A stretch of DNA of 64,000 bases from Bradyrhizobium sp. CCBAU 53340 (GCF_015291645.1 NZ_CP030055.1:1178001-1242000); one strand, 5' to 3'. Positions 8,235-17,455 are shown, counted from the first letter of the stretch. Translations and numbers: made by a program. Notes: generated by a model not told the origin, from the letters alone.

Positions 8235-9017
8235 ATGACAAAGTTCTCCGTCGTCCGTCGCAGCTTCTCGCCGCGCGCCGTCAGCGCTTGTGTATTCGCG
8301 ACAGCCTTGCTGGCAGTGCCGTGCGCGGCTCAGGCCCAAACGCTCGGCTATGTGCCGATGCAGCCGCAGGCCTATCAGCAGGACCAGACCTACTCGCAGG
8401 GTTACACCGGCGAAGCGCCACAGACGGAAGATGAGGATGCGGTGCTGCCCGATCGCCTTCGCCGGCAGATCGTGAGCTTCGACCGCAACGAGCCGGCCGG
8501 CACCATCGTCATCGATACCGCCAACACCTATCTCTATTACGTGCTCGGTAACGGGCGCGCGATGCGCTATGGCGTCGGCGTCGGCCGCGAGGGATTTACC
8601 TGGTCGGGCGTGCAGAGCATCAGCCGCAAGGCGGAATGGCCGGATTGGCACCCGCCGGCAGAGATGATCGCGCGCCAGCCCTATCTGCCGCGCTTCGTGG
8701 CCGGGGGGCCCGGCAATCCGCTGGGTGCGCGCGCGATGTATCTCGGCTCAAGCGAATACCGCATCCACGGCACCAACGATCCCACCACGATCGGCAAGTT
8801 CGTTTCCTCCGGCTGCATCCGCCTCACCAATGAGGACGTGACCGATCTGTTCAGCCGCGTCAGCCTCGGCGCCAAGGTCGTGGTGCTGCCGAAGAATGCG
8901 CCGCTGATGGCGCGCGGCGGCGACAAGGGCGGTGATAGCTGGCGCAAGCGGCCGGCGGTGACGACGCTGCCTTCGGGACGCCAGGCGCTGAACATCCCGG
9001 CGTCGTCGGTAGACTAG
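8235..9017 (+). CDS. Periplasmic L,D-transpeptidase (YkuD family)
   Basis: A 260-residue exported enzyme that forms 3-3 cross-links in peptidoglycan or attaches proteins to it. The N-terminus is a signal peptide ending at AQAQ near residue 36. The YkuD domain follows a Gln/Tyr-rich linker and ends with the catalytic motif HGTNDPTTIGKFVSSGCIRL, Cys194 being the nucleophile. Start taken at the ATG 8235; an ATG at 8211 would add eight residues before the signal peptide. A stress promoter lies upstream and DUF2865 is co-oriented 18 bases downstream, suggesting a stress-induced envelope operon. Confidence 0.93.
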   Translation: MTKFSVVRRSFSPRAVSACVFATALLAVPCAAQAQTLGYVPMQPQAYQQDQTYSQGYTGEAPQTEDEDAVLPDRLRRQIVSFDRNEPAGTIVIDTANTYLYYVLGNGRAMRYGVGVGREGFTWSGVQSISRKAEWPDWHPPAEMIARQPYLPRFVAGGPGNPLGARAMYLGSSEYRIHGTNDPTTIGKFVSSGCIRLTNEDVTDLFSRVSLGAKVVVLPKNAPLMARGGDKGGDSWRKRPAVTTLPSGRQALNIPASSVD

Positions 9018-9035
9018 CGAGTTGAGTGAGGTCAC

Positions 9036-9689
9036 ATGATGAGACGTTCGATCAGCAAGCTGGCTTGTGGAACGGTCGCGTTCGCAGCGATCGCTTCCCT
9101 TGGCCTCGCGCTGACGCCTTCGGCACATGCCGAGGATTTCTTCTCCGCGCTTTTCGGCGGCTTCCGCATGCGGCCGCCGCCGGAAATCCGGATGCCGTTC
9201 CCGAGCGATGACATGCCGCGCTACGACGCGCCGCGCCAGCGCGCGTCCTATGGCGGCGGCGCGGCCTATTGCGTGCGTGGCTGCGACGGCCGCTATTTCC
9301 CGGCCCAGGGCACGGATGCCGAGAGCAAGGCGCAGTCCTGCAAGAGCTTCTGCCCGGCGTCGGAGACCTCGCTGGTCTATGGCAGCAACATCGACGATGC
9401 CGCGACCGACAGCGGGAAGTCCTATTCCGATCTGCCGAACGCCTACCGCTATCGCACCGAGATTGTCTCCGGCTGTACCTGTAACGGCAAGGACTCGGTC
9501 GGCCTTGCTTCGGTCAAGGCCGAGGACGATCCGACCTTGCGCAGAGGCGATATCGTTGCAGGGCGCGATGGCCTCGTCGTCGCCAATCGCAACGCCAACG
9601 ATGGCCGCGGTGTCGCGATGAACTTTTCGCCATTGCCGGAGTCGATGCGAGCCAAATTCCGCCAGCTGCCGGTGGTGGCGAAGGAGTAG
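9036..9689 (+). CDS. Exported DUF2865 protein
   Basis: A 217-residue secreted or periplasmic protein. The signal peptide is cleaved after SAHA near residue 32. The mature part has the DUF2865 hallmark YCVRGCDGRYFP followed by several further cysteines (SCKSFCPAS, GCTCNG) that probably form disulfides. Function is unknown; the family is largely restricted to Rhizobiales. It lies directly behind the L,D-transpeptidase gene, so an envelope role is a reasonable inference but not shown by the sequence. Confidence 0.88.
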   Translation: MMRRSISKLACGTVAFAAIASLGLALTPSAHAEDFFSALFGGFRMRPPPEIRMPFPSDDMPRYDAPRQRASYGGGAAYCVRGCDGRYFPAQGTDAESKAQSCKSFCPASETSLVYGSNIDDAATDSGKSYSDLPNAYRYRTEIVSGCTCNGKDSVGLASVKAEDDPTLRRGDIVAGRDGLVVANRNANDGRGVAMNFSPLPESMRAKFRQLPVVAKE

Positions 9690-9808
9690 GGAGCCTTACG
9701 CCGCGCTGGTCTGGATCCCGAGCAGGTCGGACGCGCTTTTCACGTTGTCGGCGGCAGCTGCAGTCCGGGGCGATAATTCCATCATAAAATGCAAGAGGTT
9801 GCGTGGGC

Positions 9809-9833
9809 GGAACCGGCGCGCGAGACAGGCGTT
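9809..9833 (+). promoter_or_regulatory. EcfG-type general stress promoter for the 51-residue membrane peptide gene
   Basis: GGAAC at 9809-9813 and CGTT at 9830-9833 with a 16-base spacer, a perfect consensus match. The -10 element ends 39 bases before the ATG at 9873. No other gene lies between it and that ATG, so it supports the reality of the short gene. Confidence 0.8.
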
Positions 9834-9872
9834 AGGACCTCGTAAGCAATTTGCCTGAAGGGGGCTCTCCCG

Positions 9873-10028
9873 ATGCTGGTCGGCGTACTCGTCACCTTTC
9901 TCGTCGTCATTCTCGTGCTTTATCTCATCAACATGCTGCCGATGGACGGTCGCGCCAAGCAGATCGCGCGCGTCATTGTCATCATCATCGGCATCGTGTC
10001 GCTGCTGAAATATCTCGCTGTGTTCTAG
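9873..10028 (+). CDS. 51-residue membrane protein (Thivi_2564-like family)
   Basis: A short gene encoding two hydrophobic helices (about residues 2-20 and 32-49) joined by a conserved-looking loop, NMLPMDGRAKQIAR. I recognise this pattern from a widespread family of about 50-residue proteins named after Thivi_2564; function unknown. Support for coding: ATG-to-TAG frame with strong codon-position GC bias, a purine-rich ribosome site (gaaggggg region ending about nine bases upstream), and a perfect stress promoter at 9809-9833. Its length is below common gene-calling limits, so it is easily missed. Confidence 0.85.
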   Translation: MLVGVLVTFLVVILVLYLINMLPMDGRAKQIARVIVIIIGIVSLLKYLAVF

Positions 10029-10090
10029 TGAAGCGCAGCGACCATCCCGGATGTCGCTTCGTTCACCCGGCCTGCTGCTCCCAAACGAAA

Positions 10091-10112
10091 AGCCCCGGCC
10101 CGAGCCGGGGCT
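10091..10112 (-). terminator. Rho-independent terminator downstream of csbD
   Basis: Nine-base-pair stem agccccggc/gccggggct (10091-10099 and 10104-10112). On the minus strand it is followed by a short T run. It lies 11 bases after the csbD stop and also between two convergent genes, so it may serve both. Confidence 0.7.
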
Positions 10113-10122
10113 TGATACCGCG

Positions 10123-10323
10123 CTAGTGTAGTGACTTCAGCCAGTCGTCGACGTCCTGGCGCACCTGATCCTTGGCTTTGCCGTAACGTTCCTGGAGCCG
10201 ACCTTCGAGCTGCTCGCGGCGGCCCTCGATCAATCGGAGGTCGTCGTCGGTGAGCTTGCCCCATTTCTCCTTGGCTGAACCCTTGAACTGCTTCCAGTTT
10301 CCCTCGATCCGATTCCAGTCCAT
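10123..10323 (-). CDS. CsbD family stress response protein
   Basis: A 66-residue soluble, highly charged protein: MDWNRIEGNWKQFKGSAKEK start, then KWGKLTDDDL and a helical C-terminus. This is the CsbD/YjbJ family, abundant in stressed cells of many bacteria, molecular function unknown. The start at 10323 has GGGAG seven bases upstream; longer frames in the same phase lack any family similarity before this Met. A perfect EcfG-type promoter (10353-10377) precedes it, consistent with CsbD being a general-stress protein elsewhere. Confidence 0.93.
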   Translation of the reverse strand: MDWNRIEGNWKQFKGSAKEKWGKLTDDDLRLIEGRREQLEGRLQERYGKAKDQVRQDVDDWLKSLH

Positions 10324-10352
10324 GATCATCTCCCATGGGTTGGTGGCCGGAC

Positions 10353-10377
10353 AACGCGACGAATGCGCAGCCGTTCC
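10353..10377 (-). promoter_or_regulatory. EcfG-type general stress promoter for csbD
   Basis: On the minus strand GGAAC (complement of 10373-10377), a 16-base spacer and CGTT (complement of 10353-10356). The -10 element is 29 bases before the ATG at 10323. Full consensus match. Confidence 0.8.
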
Positions 10378-10410
10378 GCAGGAGGGCGCGACGTTTCGTC
10401 CGAAAAAAAA

Positions 10411-10432
10411 AGCCCCGGCTCGCGTCGGGGCT
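10411..10432 (-). terminator. Rho-independent terminator downstream of glcB
   Basis: Stem agccccg/cggggct (10411-10417 and 10426-10432) with an eight-T run on the minus strand (A8 at 10403-10410). It begins 22 bases after the glcB stop and insulates the csbD promoter that follows. Confidence 0.85.
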
Positions 10433-10454
10433 TTTGACATTCAGGTGATCTCGC

Positions 10455-12620
10455 TCAGCCGAGCGCCTTGGCCTCGCGGCGGCGCGCGGTGAGGATGTAT
10501 TCGGTGTAGCCGTTCGGCTGCTCGCGGCCCTTGAAGATGAGGTCGCAGGCGGCCTTGAAGGCGACGCCGTCGAAGGCGGGTGCCATCGGCTTGTAGATGG
10601 CATCGCCCGCGTTCTGTTTGTCGACGACGACGGCCATGCGCTTGAGCGATTCCATCACCTGCGCCTCGGTGATCACGCCCTGATGCAGCCAGTTGGCGAG
10701 ATGCTGGCTGGAAATGCGCAAGGTGGCGCGGTCTTCCATCAGGCCGACATCATGAATGTCAGGCACCTTGGAGCAGCCGACGCCCTGGTCGATCCAGCGC
10801 ACGACGTAACCGAGAATGCCCTGGCAGTTGTTGTCGATCTCCTGCTTGACGTCATCAGGCGCCCAGTTCGACTTCGACACCGGAATGGTGAGGATGTCGG
10901 ACAGCTTGGCGCGCGGACCGCCCTTGGTCAGCTCCTGCTGGCGCGCGATCACATTGACCTGGTGATAGTGCAGGGCGTGCAGCGTGGCTGCGGTCGGCGA
11001 AGGGACCCAAGCCGTGGTGGCGCCGGCCTGCGGATGGGCGAGCTTCTGCGCCAGCATGTCCGCCATTTTGTCGGGCGCGGCCCACATGCCCTTGCCGATC
11101 TGGGCATGGCCGGGCAGACCGTCGATCAGGCCCATGTCGACGTTCCAGTCCTCATAGGCCTTGATCCAGGCCTGCGCCTTCATCTCGTTCTTGCGGATCA
11201 TGGGACCCGCTTCCATCGAGGTGTGGATCTCGTCGCCGGTGCGGTCGAGGAAGCCGGTGTTGATGAACATGATGCGCTTGGAGGCGCGCTGGATGCAGGC
11301 CTTGAGGTTGACGGTGGTGCGCCGCTCCTCGTCCATGATGCCGACCTTGAGCGTGTCCTCCGGCAAGCCCAGCATCTTCTCGACGCGGTCGAAGATCTCG
11401 CAGGTGAACGAGACCTCGTCCGGGCCATGCATCTTCGGCTTGACGATATAGGCCGAGCCCGTGCGGCTGTTCTTGACCTTGGAGCTGCCCTTGAGGTCAT
11501 GAATGGCAAGCAGGCCGGAGACGGCGGCATCGAGCAGGCCTTCCGGCACTTCCTCGCCCTTCTCGTCCAGTACCGCGTCGGTGAACATGTGGTGACCGCA
11601 ATTGCGCATCAGCAGCAGGCTGCGGCCATGCAGCTTCACTTCGCCCTTGCCATCAGGGGTCTTGTAGCTGCGATCGGCATTGAGCGAACGGGTCAGCGTC
11701 TTGCCGCCCTTCTCGAAATCGGCCGAGAGCGTGCCGTTCATCAGGCCGAGCGTGTTGCGGTAGACCAGCACCTTGTCCTCGGCGTCGACCGCGGCGACCG
11801 AGTCTTCCATGTCGAGGATGGTGGAGACCGCAGCCTCCATGATCATGTCGGCGACGCCGGCCGGATCGTCCTTGCCGATGGCGCTGCTGCGGTTGATCGT
11901 CACCTCGACATGCAGGCCGTTGTTGACGAGCAGCACCGCCGACGGCGCAGCCGCATCGCCCTGGAAGCCGGCGAATTGCGCGGCATTCTTCAGCGCGGTG
12001 GCGTTGCCGCTCTTCAGCTTCACCGCAAGCTGGCCCGCGACCACGCTATAGGCGGTGACGTCGGTGTGGCTGCCGGTCGCCAGCGGCACGGCGGTATCGA
12101 GGAACGCCTTGGCCTTGGCGATCACCTTGTCGCCGCGCGCCTTGTTGTAGCCCTTGCCGCTCTCGGAAGGATCATGCGGGATGGCGTCGGTGCCGTAGAA
12201 GGCGTCATAGAGCGAGCCCCAGCGCGCATTCGCCGCGTTCAGCGCATAGCGTGCGTTGGTGAGCGGCACCACCAGCTGTGGGCCGCAGATCTTGCCGATC
12301 TCCTCGTCGACATTGGCGGTCTCGACCTTCTGCGTCACCGGCTCCGGGACGAGATAGCCGATCTCCTTCAGGAAGGCGGTATAGGCGTCGAGGTCGAACG
12401 CCTTGCCCTTGTGGGCCCGGTGCCACTCGTCGATCTTGGCCTGAAGCTGATCGCGGAAGGCGAGCAGCGACCGGTTCTTCGGCCCCAATTCCTTGATGAT
12501 GGCGGCGACCCCGGCCCAGAACGCATCCGGCGCGATCCCCGTTTTGGGGGCGGCTTCCTTGGCGATGAAATCGAAAAGGACGGGGGCGATCTTCAATCCG
12601 TGGGCGTCGACGCGTTTCAT
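10455..12620 (-). CDS. glcB: Malate synthase G
   Basis: A 721-residue cytoplasmic enzyme, the normal length of the monomeric G isoform. It condenses glyoxylate with acetyl-CoA to malate in the glyoxylate cycle or glycolate use. The family-specific C-terminus ([20 protein letters not shown]) and the central [16 protein letters not shown] and [17 protein letters not shown] blocks are clear. The ATG at 12620 gives the conserved [18 protein letters not shown] start; the 34 codons upstream in frame show no family similarity. No isocitrate lyase gene is adjacent. A strong terminator lies just behind it and a nested hairpin region lies 84-126 bases ahead of its start. Confidence 0.97.
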   Translation of the reverse strand: MKRVDAHGLKIAPVLFDFIAKEAAPKTGIAPDAFWAGVAAIIKELGPKNRSLLAFRDQLQAKIDEWHRAHKGKAFDLDAYTAFLKEIGYLVPEPVTQKVETANVDEEIGKICGPQLVVPLTNARYALNAANARWGSLYDAFYGTDAIPHDPSESGKGYNKARGDKVIAKAKAFLDTAVPLATGSHTDVTAYSVVAGQLAVKLKSGNATALKNAAQFAGFQGDAAAPSAVLLVNNGLHVEVTINRSSAIGKDDPAGVADMIMEAAVSTILDMEDSVAAVDAEDKVLVYRNTLGLMNGTLSADFEKGGKTLTRSLNADRSYKTPDGKGEVKLHGRSLLLMRNCGHHMFTDAVLDEKGEEVPEGLLDAAVSGLLAIHDLKGSSKVKNSRTGSAYIVKPKMHGPDEVSFTCEIFDRVEKMLGLPEDTLKVGIMDEERRTTVNLKACIQRASKRIMFINTGFLDRTGDEIHTSMEAGPMIRKNEMKAQAWIKAYEDWNVDMGLIDGLPGHAQIGKGMWAAPDKMADMLAQKLAHPQAGATTAWVPSPTAATLHALHYHQVNVIARQQELTKGGPRAKLSDILTIPVSKSNWAPDDVKQEIDNNCQGILGYVVRWIDQGVGCSKVPDIHDVGLMEDRATLRISSQHLANWLHQGVITEAQVMESLKRMAVVVDKQNAGDAIYKPMAPAFDGVAFKAACDLIFKGREQPNGYTEYILTARRREAKALG

Positions 12621-12703
12621 GATGGGCTTTCTTGTTGGAAATGGCTGTTTTTGGCTGCTTTTGACCCGCCAGCAGCAAAATGCGCCCATAGGGGGCGGCT
12701 TTC

Positions 12704-12746
12704 GGGGGTCTATTAGCCCCAAAATCGGGGCGGTGAGAAGACCCCC
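12704..12746. repeat. Nested inverted repeats in the glcB leader region
   Basis: An outer pair gggggtct/agaccccc (12704-12711 and 12739-12746) encloses an inner pair gcccc/ggggc (12716-12720 and 12727-12731). The structure lies 84 bases upstream of the glcB start on the minus strand. It could be a leader-RNA structure, an operator, or a fragment of a repeat; the region from 12621 to 13055 otherwise contains only the family A repeat and no gene. Confidence 0.5.
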
Positions 12747-12837
12747 AGGGGGTTGTCAAAATGTCAAGGAGATGTGGGGGAGCGCCCGGGTCTATCGCCC
12801 GAAATGGAGCATATGTTGCCGCGGCCACCAATCTGTC

Positions 12838-12979
12838 ACCGTCACCCTGAGGTGGCCGCTTCTTCAGCGGCCCTCGAAGGGCGACGGCCCGGCTCGGTGG
12901 CGAGCATCGGGGCCGTACATCCTTCGAGGCTTCCCATGCGCCGCTCCGCGTCGCTTGGGAAGCACCTCAGGATGACGGG
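12838..12979. repeat. Palindromic intergenic repeat, family A copy 1
   Basis: Begins CGTCACCCTGAGGTGGCCGC and ends CACCTCAGGATGACGG, with internal arms GCCGCTTCTTCAGCGGC, CCTCGAAGG/CCTTCGAGG and a conserved GGGCGACGGCCCGGC core. Three further copies occur at 37755-37892, 43308-43438 and 50722-50880. It lies between glcB and cysN, at the 3' end of the cysDN operon. Confidence 0.88.
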
Positions 12980-13055
12980 ACTTCTTGCGTTGTCCGAGCC
13001 AGGACGACACCGGTGATGTGGCGCAGAGTGTGCGCTCTCGAATAAAGCGCCCGCC

Positions 13056-14972
13056 TCAAATATTCGCGGCGAGGTCCACGACTTCGTCGAACAGCACGCC
13101 AGTCGCCTTCAGCATCTGCTCGATCTCGTCCGCCGCATCAGCAACCGTCCGCGTCGACGTGTCGATTACAAGCTCGGCGGCTTGTGGCGCTTCGTAGTCG
13201 TTGCCGATGCCGGTGAACGACGCCAGTGAGCCCGCGCGGGCCTTTTTGTAATGGCCCTTGGGATCACGCTCCTCGCAGACTTCCGCCGGCGTCGCGACGT
13301 GGATCTCGCGGAACGCGGTGTCGGCGATGCGGCGCGCGGTGGCACGGTCTTCGCGCGCGGGCGACACCGCGGCGACGATGGCGATATGGCCGTTGCGCGC
13401 AAGATGCGTCGCGACCTCGGCCAGCCTGCGGATGTTCTCGCTGCGATCGGCGGCGGAAAAGCCGAGATCGCTGTTGAGCCCGGCGCGCAGCGTGTCGCCG
13501 TCGAGCAGGATCGGCGAGCCGCCATTGGTGAAGAGACGCCGCTCCAGCGCCTTCGCCAGCGTCGACTTGCCGGAGGCGGGCAGGCCGGTGAGCCAGACCA
13601 CGGCGCCGTTGTGGCGATAGCGCGCGGAGCGCTCGTCGGGACGCAGTGCCGATTCCACCGGCACGATGTCGACGGGCACGGCGCGCTGGCCGGCATCCAC
13701 CGACAGCACGAGGCCGCCGCCGGCGATGCGCCCGGAGACCTCGATCACGAGACGGCCGGTGCGCGGGTTCTCGGTGTAGGGATCGGTTGCGATCGGATTG
13801 GACAGGGAGATGTCGATCTCGCCGACATGGTTGCGGCCGATCGCCTTGTTCTCGCTGCTCGAGAGCTCGCCGGGGTCGACCGCCTTCTCGATGGCGACGA
13901 CCGTGGCGCGGCTCTCCTTCGGGCCGCAGCGCACCAAGAGTTGATCGCCCTTGGCGAGCGGCTTGTCGTGCAGCCAGAAGATGCGCGCGCGCAGCCGCCG
14001 CGTCTCGCGGGGCGCGGCGCTCGCATGCGCGATGATGTCGCCGCGCTCGATGAACAATTCACGGTCGAGCGTGATGCCGACCGAGCGGCCGGCTCCTTGC
14101 CGGCTCGCGATCGGCGTCACCGGCCAGCTCTCGACCGACTTGATCCTGGCGATCTTGCCCGCGGGCATGATGACGATCTCGTCACCGGCAATGAGGCTGC
14201 CGGATTCGATGCGGCCGGCGACGATGCGGCGGTCGTCGAACTTGTAGATCGCCTGCACCGGCAGGCGCAGCGCCAGCGCTTCCAGCGGCCGTGCCGGCTC
14301 GAGCCGATCGAGCGCCTCGACCACGGTCGGACCCTTGTACCAGCCGATGCGGTCCGTGCGTTCCGCAACGCCGTCGCCATCGCGCGCGGAGATCGGGATC
14401 ACGGCCGTCGGCATCACGCCGAGGCCATTGAGATGTGCCGAAATCTCGTCGCTGATCTCCTTGAAGCGATCGGCACTGAAGTCGACGCGGTCCATCTTGT
14501 TGACGACGACAGCGACCTGCTTCACGCCGAGGAGGTGCAGGAGATAGCCGTGTCGCCTGGTCTGGTCGCGCACGCCTTCCAGCGCGTCGATGATCAGCAC
14601 CGCGCCGTCGGCCTGCGAAGCGCCGGTGATCATGTTGCGCAGGAATTCGGCATGGCCGGGCGCGTCGATCAGCACAATGTCGCGCGAATTGGTGCGGAAG
14701 CGGATCTGCGTGGTGTCGATGGTGATGCCCTGGTCGCGCTCGGTCTGGAGCGCGTCGAGCAGGAACGACCATTCGAACGGCATGCCGCGCCGCGCGCTGA
14801 CGGCTTTCAGCATTTCGAGCTTGCCGTCGGGCAGGCTGCCGGTCTCGTGCAGGAGGCGGCCGACCAGCGTCGACTTGCCGTGATCGACATGGCCGACGAT
14901 GACGATGCGGACCTGGGGACGCGTGGTGCCGTTCGGCGTGGCAGGCGAAGTGGGGGTGACGAGCATGTTCAT
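13056..14972 (-). CDS. cysN: Bifunctional sulfate adenylyltransferase subunit 1 / APS kinase (CysN-CysC)
   Basis: A 638-residue fusion. Residues about 20-440 form the EF-Tu-like GTPase CysN, which drives APS synthesis with CysD: P-loop GHVDHGKST near residue 27, DAPGH, and NKMDRVDF. Residues about 455-638 form an APS kinase (CysC) with its own P-loop GLPASGKST near 463 and the [15 protein letters not shown] substrate loop. The kinase makes PAPS. The same layout is found in NodQ. The gene follows cysD after 19 bases. Two ATGs (14972, 14966) are possible starts. Convergence with nothing downstream but a repeat suggests the operon ends here. Confidence 0.95.
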   Translation of the reverse strand: MNMLVTPTSPATPNGTTRPQVRIVIVGHVDHGKSTLVGRLLHETGSLPDGKLEMLKAVSARRGMPFEWSFLLDALQTERDQGITIDTTQIRFRTNSRDIVLIDAPGHAEFLRNMITGASQADGAVLIIDALEGVRDQTRRHGYLLHLLGVKQVAVVVNKMDRVDFSADRFKEISDEISAHLNGLGVMPTAVIPISARDGDGVAERTDRIGWYKGPTVVEALDRLEPARPLEALALRLPVQAIYKFDDRRIVAGRIESGSLIAGDEIVIMPAGKIARIKSVESWPVTPIASRQGAGRSVGITLDRELFIERGDIIAHASAAPRETRRLRARIFWLHDKPLAKGDQLLVRCGPKESRATVVAIEKAVDPGELSSSENKAIGRNHVGEIDISLSNPIATDPYTENPRTGRLVIEVSGRIAGGGLVLSVDAGQRAVPVDIVPVESALRPDERSARYRHNGAVVWLTGLPASGKSTLAKALERRLFTNGGSPILLDGDTLRAGLNSDLGFSAADRSENIRRLAEVATHLARNGHIAIVAAVSPAREDRATARRIADTAFREIHVATPAEVCEERDPKGHYKKARAGSLASFTGIGNDYEAPQAAELVIDTSTRTVADAADEIEQMLKATGVLFDEVVDLAANI

Positions 14973-14991
14973 GACCGCGATGCGTCCTTGA

Positions 14992-15888
14992 TCAGAGATA
15001 ACCGGCGACGCGGAGGCGCTCGAAAGCGTCCTCGGTCTCGTGGTCGAGCGCGCGGCCGGCGCGCTCCGGCACCTTGGTCTGCTCGAGCTCGATCAGGATC
15101 TCTTCGATGGTCGATGCGGTGGAGTTCACGGGGTTGGTGATGTCCTGATCGCCCAGCGAGCGATAGCGCTTGCCGTCCTTCGCCAGGTACAGCGGAATGA
15201 TCGGGATGTTCTCGCGCTTGGTGTAGGCCCAGATGTCGGCCTCGGTCCAATGCAGGATCGGGTGAATGCGCAAGTGGGCGCCCTGCGGCGGCGATGCGTT
15301 GAAATGGTCCCAGAATTCGGGCGGCTGGTCGCGCACGTCCCAATTGCCTTCGAGACCGCGCGGCGAGAACACGCGTTCCTTGGCGCGGGTGGCTTCCTCA
15401 TCGCGACGGATGCCGGCGATCAGGCCGTCAAAACCGTATTTGGCGAGTGCCATCTTCAGGCCTTCGGTCTTGCGCGCAGCGGAACGGGCCGCCGGCGGCA
15501 GCGTCGGGTCGACGGCATCGATGGGCGGGCAGGGCTCGACGCGCAGGTCGAGATCCCACTCCTTTCCGTAATGATCGCGGAAGCGATACATCTCCGGAAA
15601 CTTCTTGCCGGTATCGACATGGAGCGCCGGGAACGGCATGCGGCCGAAGAACGCCTTGCGCGCCAGCCAGATCATGACGTTGGAGTCCTTGCCGAGCGAC
15701 CATAGCAGGGCAATCTTCTTCAAGCGCGCAAACGCCTCGCGAAAGATGTAGATGCTCTGGGCCTCGAGCTGGTCGAGATGGTCCATGCTGGGCGCAACGT
15801 CTGCAGAAAATTCTTGCGAGCCCGAGCGTCCGACGGGGGCCGGGCTGCTCACGCCGGCAAGTGCGGAATCGTCCTTGAGAAGATGCAT
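14992..15888 (-). CDS. cysD: Sulfate adenylyltransferase subunit 2 (CysD)
   Basis: A 298-residue ATP-pyrophosphatase-type enzyme that, with CysN, adenylates sulfate. The PP-loop [20 protein letters not shown] lies around residue 62 and the family blocks [34 protein letters not shown] and [20 protein letters not shown] follow in order. The start at 15888 gives a slightly long N-terminus before the conserved [16 protein letters not shown]; a Met at the DHLDQL position (about residue 35) is an alternative. The gene is divergent from cysG; a 38-base palindrome lies in the 142-base gap between them. Confidence 0.96.
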   Translation of the reverse strand: MHLLKDDSALAGVSSPAPVGRSGSQEFSADVAPSMDHLDQLEAQSIYIFREAFARLKKIALLWSLGKDSNVMIWLARKAFFGRMPFPALHVDTGKKFPEMYRFRDHYGKEWDLDLRVEPCPPIDAVDPTLPPAARSAARKTEGLKMALAKYGFDGLIAGIRRDEEATRAKERVFSPRGLEGNWDVRDQPPEFWDHFNASPPQGAHLRIHPILHWTEADIWAYTKRENIPIIPLYLAKDGKRYRSLGDQDITNPVNSTASTIEEILIELEQTKVPERAGRALDHETEDAFERLRVAGYL

Positions 15889-15929
15889 CTCTGCCACTTT
15901 GCGTTTGGAGGCGAAAATTCTATAGTTGC

Positions 15930-15967
15930 AGTGCGGAAGAGAAGAAAAAATTTTCTCTTTGCGCACT
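15930..15967. promoter_or_regulatory. Large palindrome between divergent cysD and cysG: candidate sulfur-regulator operator
   Basis: Outer arms AGTGCG (15930-15935) and CGCACT (15962-15967) continue inward as near-complementary GAAGAGAA and TTCTCTTTG, around an A/T-rich centre. The two arms match in about 13-14 positions with one single-base shift. The site is 42 bases from the cysD start and 64 bases from the cysG start, a position from which one regulator could control both operons. Which regulator is unknown. AT content is far above that of the surrounding DNA. Confidence 0.55.
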
Positions 15968-16030
15968 CGAAACGACACATATATAGAAAATAATTCCAGT
16001 CAACCCCGAATTGGGGGAAGCGAGTATCGT

Positions 16031-17455
16031 ATGCGGTTCTTGCCGGTATTCCTCGATCTCAAGGCCGGTCCGGTGGTCCTCATCGGCGCGGGTGAGTTGT
16101 TGCGCGCCAAGCTGCGTGTCCTCGCCGCCGCCGGCGCGCGCATCCGCGTGCACGCGATCGACGGCAACCATGAGCTCGGCCTGAGCGCCGAGGACGCGGC
16201 GCGTATCGAGATCGCGACAGGCGATCCGCTCACGGCTGATCTTGCCGGTGTCATCGCGATCGTCTGCGCGGGGGCAGGCGACGTCGGCGTGGCGATGTCG
16301 GCGCGGGCCAAGTCGCTCGGTCTGCCCGTCAACGTCATGGACGATCTCGAGCATTCCAGCTTCATCTTCCCGGCGATCGTTGATCGCGGCGATGTCGTGG
16401 TCGCAATCGGCACCGGCGGCACGTCGCCGGTGGTGGCGCGGCGTGTGCGCGAGAAGATCGAGGCACTGCTGCCGGCGCGCGTCGGCGAGCTTGCCGAGTT
16501 CATCGGCGGCTTCCGCAAGTCCATCAACGAGCGCATTGCCGAGTTTCCGCTGCGCCGCCGCTTCTGGGAGCGCGTCATCGACGGCCCGATCGGCGCGGCC
16601 GTGCTCGCAGGCCGCAAAGCTGATGCGCGCGCGGCGCTGAACGCTATTTCCGATCCGTCCGATTTTGCGCGCGCCGACAAGCCGGAAGGCTCGGTTGCGC
16701 TGGTTGGCGCCGGCCCGGGCGATCCTGATCTTCTCACCATCAAGGCGCTGCGCGCCTTGCAGGATGCCGACATCGTCTTCCATGACGAACTGGTCTCGGA
16801 CGAGATTCTCGATCGCATCCGTCGCGATACGACGCGCGTTCCGGTCGGCCGCCGTGTCGGCAAGCCCGGCATCGGCCAGGACGCCATCAACACGCGCATG
16901 ATCGCGGCCGCGCAAGCCGGTCAACGCGTGGTGCGGCTGAAGGGCGGCGATCCCTTCGTGTTCGGCCGCGGCGGCGAAGAGGTGGAAGCCCTGCGCGCGG
17001 CGGGTGTTGCCTATTCGATCATTCCCGGCATTACCGCCGGACTCGGCGGCGCTGCCGAGTTCGAGGTGCCGCTCACCTACCGTCATGAAGCCACCCGCAT
17101 CACCTTTCTCACCGCGCACAAGGCGCGCGATGCAGAGACCGTCGACTGGTCGACGCTGACCGACACCAAAATGACCGTTGTTGTTTACATGGGCATGACC
17201 GCCGCACCTGCCGTGCGCGCGGGCCTGTTCGCCGCCGGCCGCTCGCCGGAGACGCCGGTCGGCGTGTTCGCCCGCGTCACGCGGCCGGATGCGCAAGGCG
17301 CGGTCGGCATGCTGCGCGACCTGCCCGAGCTGGTGCGGCAGACCAATGGCGGTCCCGCCATCCTCATCATCGGTGACGTGGTCCGGCATGCCGGGTCACT
17401 TCATCGCCAATCCCCAAAGCAAATCATCTCTGACCTATTGGATGCAGCCGAATGA
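16031..17455 (+). CDS. cysG: Siroheme synthase (CysG)
   Basis: A 474-residue trifunctional enzyme that makes siroheme, the cofactor needed by the CysI protein encoded downstream. The N-terminal third is the NAD-dependent precorrin-2 dehydrogenase/ferrochelatase domain (VVLIGAGELLRAKLRVLAAA), the C-terminal two thirds the SAM uroporphyrinogen III methyltransferase (LVGAGPGDPDLLTIKALRAL, then VVRLKGGDPFVFGRGGEE). Start at the ATG 16031, giving the usual RFLPVFLDLKAGPVVLIGAG opening; an in-frame extension upstream to 15926 runs through the palindrome and is not family-like. The stop overlaps the next start as ATGA. Confidence 0.96.
   Translation: MRFLPVFLDLKAGPVVLIGAGELLRAKLRVLAAAGARIRVHAIDGNHELGLSAEDAARIEIATGDPLTADLAGVIAIVCAGAGDVGVAMSARAKSLGLPVNVMDDLEHSSFIFPAIVDRGDVVVAIGTGGTSPVVARRVREKIEALLPARVGELAEFIGGFRKSINERIAEFPLRRRFWERVIDGPIGAAVLAGRKADARAALNAISDPSDFARADKPEGSVALVGAGPGDPDLLTIKALRALQDADIVFHDELVSDEILDRIRRDTTRVPVGRRVGKPGIGQDAINTRMIAAAQAGQRVVRLKGGDPFVFGRGGEEVEALRAAGVAYSIIPGITAGLGGAAEFEVPLTYRHEATRITFLTAHKARDAETVDWSTLTDTKMTVVVYMGMTAAPAVRAGLFAAGRSPETPVGVFARVTRPDAQGAVGMLRDLPELVRQTNGGPAILIIGDVVRHAGSLHRQSPKQIISDLLDAAE

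Noticed and set aside
8222-8247. Possible EcfG promoter on the minus strand for the AI-2E-type gene
   Set aside because: The -35 is AGAAC, not GGAAC, it lies in the coding start of the transpeptidase, and it is about 195 bases from the most likely start of the permease.
10683-12716. 677-codon plus-strand frame over glcB
   Set aside because: Antisense shadow of malate synthase G.
13251-15140. 629-codon plus-strand frame over cysN
   Set aside because: Antisense shadow with Asp/Arg/His-rich composition; cysN on the other strand is unmistakable.
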